NCBI RefSeq assembly: GCF_003605575.1
Contig: NZ_QKNY01000018.1
Location: forward strand, 372,001-436,000
Length of the DNA: 64,000 nucleotides
Source: Halonotius aquaticus
GTDB lineage: Archaea; Halobacteriota; Halobacteria; Halobacteriales; Haloferacaceae
Reading direction: 5' to 3'
The notes under the pieces: generated by a model
Database searches by the model: none
Told to the model about the DNA's origin: nothing
The model's input: the letters and a program-made list of their open reading frames with translations, nothing else
Program-made: the position numbers and the translations under genes
Part shown: piece after piece, positions 1 through 8,495 of the stretch
Layout: every line of letters starts with the position of its first letter
Numbering within the stretch: position 1 is the first letter of the stretch

Positions 1-58
1 CGGGCAAACAACCACTCACCCAAATCGGGGATGTACCGACAACGCACGACGGGCGGTA

Positions 59-66
59 GTATATAC
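59..66 (+). promoter_or_regulatory. TATA box for the DsrE-like gene
   Basis: GTATATAC lies 23-30 bp before the GTG start at 89. That is the usual haloarchaeal distance between TATA box and transcription start, so the message probably starts at or next to the start codon (leaderless). There is no Shine-Dalgarno sequence in front of the GTG. Confidence 0.5.
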
Positions 67-88
67 ACACCGGGAGCCGCCATCCTAT

Positions 89-445
89 GTGGCACACGCA
101 GCAATCATCGTTCTGGCAGGCACCGAATCGCACGCCGATTATGGGCGGCTCGCAAACGCGCTTGAAGCCGCCAAGGAGTTCGCCGAAACCGACGGCGACG
201 ATGTGAAACTGATCTTCGACGGCGCGGGCGTCCAGTGGGTTCCCGAACTCGAAGCCCCCGACAGCGACTATCATGATCTCTTCGAAGCGGTTCGAGAACA
301 CGCCGCCGTCTGTGACTACTGTGCGAGCGCGTTCGATGTCACCGACGCCGTCGACGCCTCCGGGCTGACAACTCTCGCTGAGTACGACGGCCATCCGAGT
401 ATCCGCGACCTCGTTGCCGATGACTACGAGATCATCACGTTCTAA
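89..445 (+). CDS. DsrE/DsrF-like small protein
   Basis: A 118-residue soluble cytoplasmic protein. It begins with a hydrophobic strand (AAIIVLAG) and has the single-domain alpha/beta DsrE pattern, ending in the motif around residues 75-95 with CDYC (Cys75, Cys78) and a conserved-looking GHPSIRDLVADDYEIITF-type tail. DsrE-family proteins handle sulfur or sulfane transfer in some systems, but most haloarchaeal members are uncharacterised. The start is GTG at 89. An overlapping ATG at 87 is in another frame. The gene stands alone, convergent with the lipoprotein gene downstream. Family placement is fairly secure; the actual role is unknown. Confidence 0.8.
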   Translation: MAHAAIIVLAGTESHADYGRLANALEAAKEFAETDGDDVKLIFDGAGVQWVPELEAPDSDYHDLFEAVREHAAVCDYCASAFDVTDAVDASGLTTLAEYDGHPSIRDLVADDYEIITF

Positions 446-491
446 CGCGGCCGAACGCCCGATTTTTACAGACAGCGATAAATCTGGTCGT

Positions 492-1622
492 TCACCCAAC
501 ATAATCGAACTGAACCGCGATATGGCCGTCCGGAACACCCCAGTAGGCAAACCGGCAGCGACCCGGCTGGAGGTCGGGACAGATCGTCAGGTCGTCTTCG
601 TGGGCGTGGCCCGCAAGCAGCCCATCTTCGGTGAGTTCGAACGACCACGTGAACCCCTCGCCGGGGGGTTGGCCGATCCCAATATCAGTGTAGGGGAGGC
701 GGTCGGCATCGCCAGTCGTGCCGCGAACCTCCTCCCAGCCGTTCTCTGTTTGTAGGTGCAGATTGTACTTGTGTTCGTTCCCAGTCGTTAGATACGTACT
801 CGACACGTTGACAAGCCGGAATTCGATCTCATCGCCGCGCTCGAATGTGAGGTCGTCGACAGCGTCGCCAGGGGTGCGAGCGCGAAGCGCGAACGTCGAC
901 GCACCGTCATCATTGGTGAGCGTCCCGTACTCGATGGAGTCGTTGTCGACATACGTGGGGTGACGTTCGAAGCCGTCGGTCGCACAGTCGAGGGCGGTCG
1001 GCACCGCCGGTGGGTTGCCGTCTGGCTGGACACCGCCAGCAAGCGTGTCAGGATCGATCAGCGGCGCGTCGGCGTCAATCTCGGCTGTGACTCCCGAGCC
1101 GTTGGTGAGTGTGACGCGTGTCGCCGCTGGGAGGTCATCGCCGGTAACACGGATGAACGCCGAGGGGTAAGTGAGCGCCTGCGTGCAGAATGTTCCTTCT
1201 TCACTGGTGTCGACCGCGCTGGCGGTGGCAGTGATCGCGTTGTCGTCGATAACGACTTCGTCGACAACGATCTCGCGGTAGCAGCCGGTGGGGCCGACCG
1301 ACTGCAGATAGAGGAGTGTCGCCGACGAAAAATCGGTTTCGTCGACGAACGCCGTGACTGCCTCGGGCGTCGTCTCGCGGTCGTCGACGAGCCAGCGCAG
1401 TTCATCGCGGCTCTCGAAGCGGGCGACAACGCCGGCCGACTCGGTCGGCTGCCCGGCGGTGGCCCACTGCGGTTCGGTGAAGGAATCGCCGAGCTGGTGA
1501 ACAGTATACTCCGTGGCTGATCGGTCAGCAGTCTCGTCGTCGGGGTCGGTCGGCGCGCCGGCACAGCCAGCCAGCAGGAGGGTGCCGAGACTCAGCCCGG
1601 CAAGAGAGGAGCGACGGTGCAT
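492..1622 (-). CDS. Secreted lipoprotein, probably Tat-exported
   Basis: A 376-residue protein with a short signal peptide, an Arg-Arg pair at residues 3-4, a hydrophobic stretch and a lipobox LLAGC that puts the lipidated cysteine at residue 20. Haloarchaea export most lipoproteins by the Tat route, and the twin arginines fit. After the cleavage site comes an acidic linker and then beta-rich sequence with scattered cysteines (GCYREI, FCTQ, DCATDG, ICPD, GRCRF), suggesting two extracellular beta-sandwich modules, roughly residues 35-190 and 205-376. I do not recognise the domain family. It is expected to be anchored outside the membrane. It is transcribed away from the upstream neighbour pspA, which lies on the same strand 88 bp further up. 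Confidence 0.75.
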   Translation of the reverse strand: MHRRSSLAGLSLGTLLLAGCAGAPTDPDDETADRSATEYTVHQLGDSFTEPQWATAGQPTESAGVVARFESRDELRWLVDDRETTPEAVTAFVDETDFSSATLLYLQSVGPTGCYREIVVDEVVIDDNAITATASAVDTSEEGTFCTQALTYPSAFIRVTGDDLPAATRVTLTNGSGVTAEIDADAPLIDPDTLAGGVQPDGNPPAVPTALDCATDGFERHPTYVDNDSIEYGTLTNDDGASTFALRARTPGDAVDDLTFERGDEIEFRLVNVSSTYLTTGNEHKYNLHLQTENGWEEVRGTTGDADRLPYTDIGIGQPPGEGFTWSFELTEDGLLAGHAHEDDLTICPDLQPGRCRFAYWGVPDGHIAVQFDYVG

Positions 1623-1710
1623 ATCCGACAGTCAGCCGAGCGGAGTAAGTGTCTTCGGGCCGGTACAATCGGCGTTGTAGTGGTGAAAAAGGCGGTGTCA
1701 GAGATCCCGG

Positions 1711-2577
1711 TTAGGCGTCATCGTCCCGAAGCTCGTCAAGTTCGGCTTCGACCTCGGCGTCGTCGACGTCAGCCTCAAGATCCGACAGTTCGGCATCCAC
1801 GTCCGCGTCGGTCGTGCTGGCCTCGACATCGGCGTTTTCGTCGCTGTCGGCTGTGTCGGCATCAGTTGTCTCTCCGTCACCGTCGCCCATCTCGGCTTTC
1901 AGCGTATCGAGTTCGGAGTCGACGGCCTTGCCGCTTGACAGTGATTCGAGTTCGCGGTCGATCTCATCGCCATCAGAGAGCGCGTCGTCGAACGTGCCGG
2001 TTTCCTCCAGTTCGTTCATCGCCTCGGCGCGGGCCTCCATCTCCTCGGTGCGCTCCTCGGCGCGCTCGATCGAGCGGGCGACATCGCCCATCTCGTCGCC
2101 AACGCCGCTGAGGGCTTCCGAGACCTGCGATGAGGCCTCGGCGGCCTCGTATTTCGCCTTCATCGTCTCCTTTTTTGTGCGGAACTCCTCGATGCGACCC
2201 TGGAGTTTGTCTTTCTTGTCGACGAGGTCGTCTTGGGTCGCCTGTAGATCGGCGATCTGATCGTTGAGCTCCTCGATCTGGGTCATCTTCGATTGCTTCT
2301 TTTCGAGGGCTTTCCGGGCGAGATCATCCCGATCCTGCCGGACAGCCTCGCGGGCCTGCTCGTTGTGTTTGTCGACGTTTTCCTCCAGGCGGCGTTTCTG
2401 CATCTCTAAGCGTTTCTTTTGGGTCGTCAGATCAGCGATCCCCTGTTTGACATCCTGTAGCTCGTCTCGCATCTTCTCGTAGGAGTAATCCAGCGTCTCG
2501 GTGGGATCTTCCGATCGGTTGAGGAGGGCGTTGAGCTTCGACCGAACAACGTAGGAGGTGCGCGAGAGGATTCCCAT
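1711..2577 (-). CDS. pspA: PspA/IM30 (ESCRT-III-like) membrane stress protein
   Basis: A 288-residue protein. Residues 1-200 are a long charged coiled coil that starts with the family signature MGILSRTSYVVRSKLNALLN and continues with EDPTETLDYSYEKMRDELQD. PspA-type proteins bind stressed membranes from the inside and polymerise to protect them. The last ~90 residues are an acidic low-complexity tail rich in Asp and Ala, as in other haloarchaeal paralogues. On the minus strand TTTTAAG (2600-2607) lies about 23-30 bp before the ATG, so the mRNA is probably leaderless. The family assignment is secure. The stress that induces it cannot be read from the sequence. Confidence 0.9.
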   Translation of the reverse strand: MGILSRTSYVVRSKLNALLNRSEDPTETLDYSYEKMRDELQDVKQGIADLTTQKKRLEMQKRRLEENVDKHNEQAREAVRQDRDDLARKALEKKQSKMTQIEELNDQIADLQATQDDLVDKKDKLQGRIEEFRTKKETMKAKYEAAEASSQVSEALSGVGDEMGDVARSIERAEERTEEMEARAEAMNELEETGTFDDALSDGDEIDRELESLSSGKAVDSELDTLKAEMGDGDGETTDADTADSDENADVEASTTDADVDAELSDLEADVDDAEVEAELDELRDDDA

Positions 2578-2626
2578 AGGCTGTGTTGGGCCACGGCGTG
2601 CTTAAAACCTGAGATGTGGGCCCTCG

Positions 2627-2709
2627 GGGGCTCGACGGCCCGTTCGGCCCGTCATCGTGAGGCTGGTCACCGCCCGCAGGCTGGCGGTGTCGATACCGAC
2701 GTGAGCCCC
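2627..2709. ncRNA. Candidate structured RNA or structured UTR, strand unknown
   Basis: GGGGCTC (2627-2633) pairs perfectly with GAGCCCC (2703-2709), closing a domain that contains a hairpin GACGG/CCGTC (2634-2653), a 7-bp hairpin CACCGCC/GGCGGTG (2668-2689, 8-nt loop) and GTCG-ATAC-CGAC (2689-2700). The shape is a multi-branched fold of about 80 nt. A TATA-like sequence exists for either orientation (plus: 2600-2608, shared with the pspA promoter; minus: AGTATAGG at 2725-2732). It matches no RNA family I know (not SRP RNA, RNase P RNA or tRNA). G+C-rich DNA folds easily, so this is only a candidate. Confidence 0.3.
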
Positions 2710-2757
2710 GAACCAACAGGGTACCCTATACTATGAGGCCCACTGCTCGTGTGGAGC

Positions 2758-2784
2758 CCTATTCACATAGTGGATAGCATTAGG
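2758..2784. promoter_or_regulatory. Bipartite motif, copy 1
   Basis: CCTATTCACATAG, nine bases, then TTAGG. The same layout with one difference in the fixed positions occurs at 7070-7096. It is a loose dyad (CCTA ... TAGG). It lies 127 bp before the ATG of the PAS-GAF kinase. It could be a regulator site shared by the signalling genes, but a chance match cannot be excluded. Confidence 0.3.
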
Positions 2785-2911
2785 GTAGGACAGAGAGTAT
2801 TTCCATTCAACGCGTGAGCCATCAAGGCACCCACAAAAATCGCCACTGGCACGGTCGGCCGAGAGCCGCAACCGGCGGCCGCGCCGACAGGACGGAACGG
2901 GGCGTGGTGTG

Positions 2912-4489
2912 ATGAGCGACGCCCAGGAACAGCACCGCGATCGGGAACTACTGGCGACCGCCCAGCGGCTCGCCGCCGTCGGCGGCTGGGAGTACGACAT
3001 CCAGCGGGAAACGCTGTCCTGTACCGACGAGGTCACACGACTTTGTGGCCAGCCAGCCAGCGACGAGTTGACGCTGTCGACGACGATCGAGCAGTTTCAT
3101 CCGTCGGATCAGCCGGCGGTGCGGGCCGCCATCGACGGGGCGATCAACGCCGGGGAGGGCTTCGAAGGCGAGTGGCGACTTCAGCCCGAAGACGACGACC
3201 AGCGGTGGGTTCGGGTCTACGGCGAGCCCGAAGAACAAAATGGCGCGGTTGTTCGGGTTCGCGGCGCAATCGAGGACATCACGGCGGAGAAACAGCACAA
3301 ACAGCGGCTCAACCGGCTCTTCGAGACGAACCGCAAGCTCTTCGGGCAAGACACCACCGACGCGGTCGCCAGCGTCGCTGTCGACGCCGCCCGCGGGGTG
3401 CTCGGCTTGTCGCTCTGTGGGATTCATCTGTACGACGCCGGCGACAACGTGCTCGCGCCGGTCGCCACGACCGACGCCACCGTGGAAGCGTTCGGCGAGC
3501 CGCCAGCGTTCGGTCCCGGCGACAGCATCGCCTGGGAGACCTTTGAGACCGGCGAGCCACACGTCTACGATGATGTACAGGCCGCTGACACCGTTCACAA
3601 TCCCGACACCGCCATCCGAAGCGAGTTGCTGCTGCCGCTTGGCGACCACGGCGTCTTTATTGCCAGCTCGCCGCAGGCGGGTGCCTTCGACGACCGCACC
3701 GTCTCGATGGGGAAGATTCTCGCTGCCGATGTTGAGGCGGCCCTCGATCAACTCGACCAGAAACAGCAGCTTCGCGAAACAAACGAGCGCTTAGCGGAGT
3801 TCGCCAACATCGTCTCCCATGATCTCCGCAATCCGCTGTCGGTCGCAAAGGCCGGCGTCGAAGTCGCCCAACGCGGTGCCGGCGACGGCGACAGTCTCGA
3901 GCGTGTCGAGCGCGCTCACGACCGGATGGCAACGCTGATCGATGATCTGCTGACCCTGGCACAGGATGGCGAGGATCTCGATGAGGACGCCCTCGAATCG
4001 GTGTCGCTGCCGGCGGTTGCCGCAGACGCATGGGATGGAGTGGCAACCGACGACGCCGCGTTGGCGGTGCCCGCCACCGACAGCATCGTCGCCGACCGAT
4101 CACGGCTCCGACAACTGCTTGAAAACCTCTTTCGCAACAGCATAGAGCACGGGTCACCGGACGATCGATCGCAGGCTGTCGATACGGAGCCAGCAGTCGA
4201 CGATGCGGAGTCAGCAGTCGACGATGTCGACCACGACGCGGCGGTCACGGTTCGTGTCGGCGACCTGCCTGACGGCTTCTACGTCGAGGACGATGGCCCC
4301 GGAATCGACCCGGACGACCGAGAGACCGTCTTTGAGCCCGGCTATACCACCCACGACGAGGGGACGGGATTTGGGCTGCGGATCGTGCGCACTGTCGCGG
4401 CAGCCCACGACTGGGACGTTTCGGTAACCGATGGGACGGCCGGCGGCGCGCGGTTTGTGTTCACCGATGTCGAAACCCGGCTGAACTGA
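2912..4489 (+). CDS. PAS-GAF sensor histidine kinase
   Basis: About 525 residues, no membrane segment, so cytoplasmic. Order: PAS with PAC (about 15-130, including GGWEYDIQRETLSC and VRGAIEDITAEKQ), GAF (about 145-285), HisKA with H-box FANIVSHDLRNPLSVAKAG (about 300-360), then a catalytic domain with N-box LLENLFRNSIEHG, G1 DDGPGI and G2 GTGFGL. The phosphorylated histidine is in VSHDLR. An acidic insert of three 7-residue repeats sits between N-box and G1. ATG 2912 is preferred over an adjacent in-frame GTG at 2909. It is the first gene of a same-strand signalling block; the nearest receiver protein is the Bat-type regulator two genes on, a plausible but unproved partner. Confidence 0.9.
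   Translation: MSDAQEQHRDRELLATAQRLAAVGGWEYDIQRETLSCTDEVTRLCGQPASDELTLSTTIEQFHPSDQPAVRAAIDGAINAGEGFEGEWRLQPEDDDQRWVRVYGEPEEQNGAVVRVRGAIEDITAEKQHKQRLNRLFETNRKLFGQDTTDAVASVAVDAARGVLGLSLCGIHLYDAGDNVLAPVATTDATVEAFGEPPAFGPGDSIAWETFETGEPHVYDDVQAADTVHNPDTAIRSELLLPLGDHGVFIASSPQAGAFDDRTVSMGKILAADVEAALDQLDQKQQLRETNERLAEFANIVSHDLRNPLSVAKAGVEVAQRGAGDGDSLERVERAHDRMATLIDDLLTLAQDGEDLDEDALESVSLPAVAADAWDGVATDDAALAVPATDSIVADRSRLRQLLENLFRNSIEHGSPDDRSQAVDTEPAVDDAESAVDDVDHDAAVTVRVGDLPDGFYVEDDGPGIDPDDRETVFEPGYTTHDEGTGFGLRIVRTVAAAHDWDVSVTDGTAGGARFVFTDVETRLN
4172..4234 (+). repeat. Three 21-bp tandem repeats inside the kinase gene
   Basis: Three in-frame copies (4172-4192, 4193-4213, 4214-4234) encode QAVDTEP, AVDDAES and AVDDVDH. 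Copies 2 and 3 share an exact core starting GCAGTCGACGATG, while copy 1 is more diverged. They add 21 acidic residues to the catalytic domain between N-box and G1. The length is a multiple of three, so the frame is kept. Confidence 0.75.
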
Positions 4490-4540
4490 TCGTGGGAGAG
4501 ACGCGCACAGTTAAACCGCCTGCCCGTCTACGATTCAGGT

Positions 4541-5299
4541 GTGATCGAGCGGCCATTCACGCAGTTGCCGGCGACCACGGTGACCGTCCAGGTCGATCCC
4601 GACGCCTCAGTCGCACCCGTCAGATCCCGGCTCAGTCAGCTCTTTGGCACCGAGCAGGTCACCGTCACCGAAGGCGACGCCGACCAGGCCGCCGAGGTCG
4701 TTGCCAGCCGAGACGGCCGCGTCGTCGCCACCTCTTCAGTGGACGCATTGCTGCAATCGCTGTTGCTCATCAACTCCGATGTGTATATCACCGGCAGTCG
4801 CCCGGTCACCGAGGCGACGCTGCCGGATGTGTTGGCCGCGCTCTCCGACATCCCGTTTCAGCTGCGGGGGTATCCCGACTCGGATAGCGAGAAGCTGTTG
4901 TTGATCGCCGTCTCCCGACGGATCGAACGGCGAGCCATCGAGGCCGGCGCGGGAACCTTCCGAGTTGGCTTCCAGCAACTCTCCCGGCTGGTCGACGAAC
5001 CCGGCACCACCGAGGTCTACGAGCAACTGGCCGCCACCGATGTCGACGTCCATGCCTACGGTGTCGGCGATGTCGCCGTCCCCGACGAACTGGGGGTGAC
5101 CGCCCACACCGGCGACTCCGCGCTCCACCGGCGAGGGTGGTTTGTCATCTTCGAGCCGGCGACGGCGACCGTCGAGCCGATGGCGTTGTACGCTCTCGCC
5201 CGTGGTGCAAACCACTGGGAGGGGTTTTGGACATATACGCCCGAGCGGATCGCGGCGATCAGCGATGTCGTCACCCAGACGGCCGTGACCCGATCGTAA
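4541..5299 (+). CDS. DICT sensory-domain protein
   Basis: A 252-residue soluble protein. The C-terminal half matches the haloarchaeal DICT pattern: RVGFQQLSRLVDEPGTTEVYEQLA, then DVDVHAYGVGDV, then RRGWFVIFEPATATVEPMALYALARG and a GFWTYTPERI ending. DICT domains are predicted ligand- or light-linked sensors found with two-component and cyclase proteins. There is no output domain here, so it may act as a detached sensor module. The start is GTG 4541, with TTAAAC at 4509-4514 about 27-32 bp upstream (leaderless layout). It lies 51 bp after the kinase gene and 76 bp before the Bat-type regulator on the same strand. Its ligand is unknown. Confidence 0.8.
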   Translation: MIERPFTQLPATTVTVQVDPDASVAPVRSRLSQLFGTEQVTVTEGDADQAAEVVASRDGRVVATSSVDALLQSLLLINSDVYITGSRPVTEATLPDVLAALSDIPFQLRGYPDSDSEKLLLIAVSRRIERRAIEAGAGTFRVGFQQLSRLVDEPGTTEVYEQLAATDVDVHAYGVGDVAVPDELGVTAHTGDSALHRRGWFVIFEPATATVEPMALYALARGANHWEGFWTYTPERIAAISDVVTQTAVTRS

Positions 5300-5375
5300 G
5301 CCGACAGGAGGGGAACGACGCAGTGGGCGGCGGAAGTGGGTTTTAAGCGACCCGGGAGCGAGTGCACTAGCGAGC

Positions 5376-6995
5376 GTGACGGACGCAGACACAGCCGCGG
5401 GGTCGACGCCCCCGCCGGCCGAGACGGACAGCGAGTCGATACGGGTGCTGTTGGTCGACGACGACGAGGATTTCGTCGCGTTGGCCTCGACACTCCTGGA
5501 GGCCGAAAGCGACCGGATCGACACAACCACTGAGACCAATCCACAGCACGCCCTCGAAGCGACGGAGTTCGAAACCATCGACTGTGTTGTCTCCGATTTT
5601 CGGATGCCGGAGTTAGACGGCATCGAATTCCTCGAAACCATCCGCGAGACGTATCCGGAACTCCCCTTTATTCTCTTTACCGGCAAAGGCGACGAGGAGG
5701 TCGCCAAACGCGCGATCGCCGCCGACGTGAGCGACTACATTGTCAAGGACGGCTCGGCCGAACAGTATGCCATCTCGGCGAACCGGATCGAAAATCTCGT
5801 CGCCCAGTATCACACCCGCCAGCAGGCCCGTCGGCAACGGCGGCTGGACACCCTCAGCCAGCAGGCCCTCGACACGGCGTTGAGCGAGCCAACGCGAGCG
5901 GCCATCGAGACGGGGATCTGTGCGCACCTCGTCGACACCGACCTGTATGCGGCGGCCTGGATCGTCGAATCCGATCCCCACAGCGAGGCGATCACCGCCC
6001 GAACCCGCGCCGGCGAGACAGCCCTGCTGGATGAGCTCGCGGCTGTAGCCGCCCGCGAGGACAGCGTCGAAGCCCAGGCGATGGCAACCGGCGACCACCA
6101 CGTCGCCAGCGACCTCGCCGGACGGGATGACGCGTGGGCGGTCGCGGCCGCCGACAACGGGATGGCCGCCGCGATCGGCGTCCCGATCACCAGAGCGGGC
6201 GTCCCCTATGGCGTGCTTGGGGTCTACACCACCCGAAGCGACCTCGGCGACGACGAGGTGGCGACGCTGAGGACGATCGCCGATCTCACCGCGTTTGCGA
6301 TCGGGGCCAGCGAACGCCGGCAGGGCGACACCAGCCAAGAAGTCACCGAGGTCACCTTCGACGCCAGCACAACCGACCTGCCGTTTGTTCGGGTGGCCGA
6401 CGCCGTCGGCTGTGCGGTCGAAATCAGCCAGACGAGCCACCGCAGCGACGGGACGACCCGAACGGTCTACCGGCTTGCTGATCCGCCAGCGGACGCCGCC
6501 GAAACGGCAGAGACAGTGCTGTCGGCAGACGTTGAGCAGGTCGACGGCGCGGCCGACACACTGTCGATCGCCAGCGACGAGCCGTGGTGGGTCGCACTCA
6601 CCGAGAGCTACGGCGCGAATATCGCCGCCGCGAGCGCCGACGATGACGGCGCGACGATCACCGTTGAACTCCCACCGAACGTGACAGTGCGGGCGGTCGT
6701 CGACACGCTGACAGCCCACGCACCGGGGATCGAACCAGTCGCCCGCCAACAGCGCGCCCGCCGGGAGCGATCGCTCACCGAGCTTGAGGCCACCGTCGCC
6801 GAGCGACTCACCGACCGCCAACAGGAGGTCGTCGAGACGGCCTACGAGGCGGGCTACTACGAGTGGCCCCATGCGGTTTCAAGTGAGGCCGTCGCCGACC
6901 TGCTGGGGATCGCCCAGCCGACCTTCGCCGAACACTTCTGGGCCGCTCAACGCCGGATCGTCGAATCGCTGTTCGATCCTGACAACCCAGAATAG
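5376..6995 (+). CDS. Receiver-GAF-Bat-type HTH transcription regulator
   Basis: A 539-residue protein starting at GTG 5376. Residues 20-140 are a CheY-like receiver with acidic pair VDDDED, phosphoacceptor Asp74 (CVVSDFRMPELDGI) and a VKDG lysine. Residues about 165-310 are GAF. Residues about 320-460 are the bacterio-opsin-activator linker domain. The end is an HTH_10 motif (LTDRQQEVVETAYEAGYYEWPH ... SEAVADLLGIAQPTFAEH). Such proteins act as phosphorylation- and signal-responsive DNA-binding regulators in haloarchaea. The placement after an orphan kinase and a DICT protein suggests a local circuit. The kinase that phosphorylates Asp74 and the target promoters are not known. Confidence 0.9.
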   Translation: MTDADTAAGSTPPPAETDSESIRVLLVDDDEDFVALASTLLEAESDRIDTTTETNPQHALEATEFETIDCVVSDFRMPELDGIEFLETIRETYPELPFILFTGKGDEEVAKRAIAADVSDYIVKDGSAEQYAISANRIENLVAQYHTRQQARRQRRLDTLSQQALDTALSEPTRAAIETGICAHLVDTDLYAAAWIVESDPHSEAITARTRAGETALLDELAAVAAREDSVEAQAMATGDHHVASDLAGRDDAWAVAAADNGMAAAIGVPITRAGVPYGVLGVYTTRSDLGDDEVATLRTIADLTAFAIGASERRQGDTSQEVTEVTFDASTTDLPFVRVADAVGCAVEISQTSHRSDGTTRTVYRLADPPADAAETAETVLSADVEQVDGAADTLSIASDEPWWVALTESYGANIAAASADDDGATITVELPPNVTVRAVVDTLTAHAPGIEPVARQQRARRERSLTELEATVAERLTDRQQEVVETAYEAGYYEWPHAVSSEAVADLLGIAQPTFAEHFWAAQRRIVESLFDPDNPE

Positions 6996-7069
6996 AGCCC
7001 CACCACCGCCGCCGTCTCACGCCACCCCAGCGACCCTTTATTGATAGGACGTGGGATGGTGTGATCGCT

Positions 7070-7098
7070 CCTATTCACCTAGCACGTACTGTTAGGTG
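7070..7098. promoter_or_regulatory. Bipartite motif copy 2 with a 6-bp inverted repeat
   Basis: CCTATTCACCTAG, nine bases, then TTAGG (7070-7096) matches the layout at 2758-2784. Within it CACCTA (7076-7081) and TAGGTG (7093-7098) form a perfect inverted repeat. The repeat runs into the proposed GTG start of the transducer gene, so a bound regulator would cover the translation start or a very short leader. Confidence 0.35.
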
Positions 7099-8486
7099 TG
7101 TTTCACCCGTTGTACCAAGTGATGCTTGACTCAATCGCCGGACTGCTGTCGACGGACGAGGGGTCGACACCGGGCACTGATTCGACAGACCAGACGAGCG
7201 ATGAGGAGGCAGTTGATGCTGCATCGGCGGGCGATAGGGCACCGAGTGAGACAACTGCCGACAAGGGCGCAGTCGACATTAACGCGAGCACGGTCGACGA
7301 CAGCGCGACAGAGACGAACGCCATCGGCAACGACGCCGCAGACACAATCGAGGGCAACGATGCGACCGCTGTCGACACCACCGATGCGACCGCCGTCGAC
7401 AGCACTCCACCCGCACCCGACGACGGGGGGCAAACAGTCGAGCATCCAGAAGCATCCGCAGAGGCCACCACCCAACTCGCCGCCGACGGTGGGGTAGACG
7501 CACAGACGGCACCCCAACAGTCCGCCGGGCAGGGAGCGGCGACCACACAACAGGCCAGCGGCACGGTCACGACCGACGCCGACGCCGAGACAGTCGTCAT
7601 CGAGCGCGATCGGCTTGAAGAGCTCCAGACCGCAACCCAGGAACTCGCCTCGGCGGCAACCCAGGTCGCCGAAAGCACCGAGGAAGTCAACGGCGTCGCC
7701 AGCGAGCAGGCCGAGAATATGGCCCAAGTCACCAGCGAGGCCTCCGATCTTTCGGCGACCATCGAGGAGATCGCCTCCAGCGCGGATCAGGTGCGTGCCG
7801 AAAGCGACAACGCCCGCGAGCTGGCCGAGGAGAGCCAAGCCGCCGCCAACGACGCCATCGACGCGATGGACACCGTCGACGAGGCGGCCACCGAGGTCGC
7901 CGACGACATCGCCGCGCTCCGGGATCGGGTCGAAAACATCGACGAGATCGTCGCCGTGATCCAGGATATCGCCGAGCAGACGAACCTGCTCGCGCTCAAC
8001 GCTTCGATCGAGGCCGCCCGCGCGGGCGACGCCGGTGACGGGTTCGCGGTCGTCGCCGACGAGATCAAAACGCTCGCCGAGGAGACCCAAGAGCAGGCCG
8101 TGGACATCGAGGAGATGGCCACCCGGATCAAGAACAACACCGACGAGACCGTCGACAGCATCGAGCGCGCCAACGACCGCATCGACGACGGCCTCGGCCG
8201 GGTCGACACCGCCATCGAGAGCCTCGATCAGATCGGCGACGCGGTCGGTGAGATCAACGACGGCATCAAAGAGGTCGCCGACGCGACCGACGAGCAGGCC
8301 GCCAGCACCGAGGAGATCGCCGCGATGACCGACGACGCAAACGACAACGCGCGTCTGTTAGCCCAAGAGATGGACGAACTCGCGGCGGCCAATCAAGAAC
8401 AGACCAGCATGGTTACCGAGATCGCCGATCTTGTCGAGACGTTCAGCGAGAACAGCGAGATCGAGTTCGAGGCCAGCCGCAACTAA
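7098..8486 (+). CDS. Soluble taxis signal transducer (Htr/MCP)
   Basis: A 462-residue protein without membrane segments. The C-terminal ~290 residues are the methyl-accepting coiled coil, with the hairpin-tip signature [20 protein letters not shown] followed by [14 protein letters not shown]. The N-terminal ~150 residues are acidic Thr/Ala-rich low complexity with no recognisable ligand-binding, PAS, GAF or haem domain. It should couple to CheW and CheA and steer the archaellum motor, but its input is unclear. GTG 7098 is the furthest start; in-frame GTG 7119 and ATG 7122 are possible and would drop eight residues. cheW follows after 9 bp with its own Shine-Dalgarno, so the pair is co-transcribed. 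Confidence 0.9.
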   Translation: MFHPLYQVMLDSIAGLLSTDEGSTPGTDSTDQTSDEEAVDAASAGDRAPSETTADKGAVDINASTVDDSATETNAIGNDAADTIEGNDATAVDTTDATAVDSTPPAPDDGGQTVEHPEASAEATTQLAADGGVDAQTAPQQSAGQGAATTQQASGTVTTDADAETVVIERDRLEELQTATQELASAATQVAESTEEVNGVASEQAENMAQVTSEASDLSATIEEIASSADQVRAESDNARELAEESQAAANDAIDAMDTVDEAATEVADDIAALRDRVENIDEIVAVIQDIAEQTNLLALNASIEAARAGDAGDGFAVVADEIKTLAEETQEQAVDIEEMATRIKNNTDETVDSIERANDRIDDGLGRVDTAIESLDQIGDAVGEINDGIKEVADATDEQAASTEEIAAMTDDANDNARLLAQEMDELAAANQEQTSMVTEIADLVETFSENSEIEFEASRN

Positions 8487-8491
8487 GGAGG
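8487..8491 (+). promoter_or_regulatory. Shine-Dalgarno of cheW
   Basis: GGAGG four bases before ATG 8496, directly after the transducer stop codon. A clear Shine-Dalgarno is unusual among these mostly leaderless genes and marks cheW as an internal gene of a transducer-cheW transcript. Confidence 0.75.
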
Positions 8492-8495
8492 AACA

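Larger units (their letters stand above)
2578..2911. other. 334-bp intergenic region, pspA to histidine kinase
   Basis: No convincing protein gene is present. It holds the pspA promoter (2600-2607, minus strand), a G+C-rich segment with a closed outer stem and internal hairpins (2627-2709), and a bipartite motif CCTATTCAC-A-TAG...TTAGG (2758-2784) that recurs in front of the taxis transducer gene. The remaining ~120 bp before the kinase show nothing distinctive. Confidence 0.6.

Noticed and set aside
2615-2720. H/ACA guide RNA or SRP RNA at the pspA upstream segment
   Set aside because: ACA triplets exist but not at the right distance from a closing stem, and no SRP signature loop is present. 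I keep it only as an unassigned structured segment.
7094-7098. Shine-Dalgarno AGGTG for the transducer gene
   Set aside because: It touches or overlaps the GTG start at 7098 and is too far from ATG 7122, so it cannot act as a ribosome site for either.
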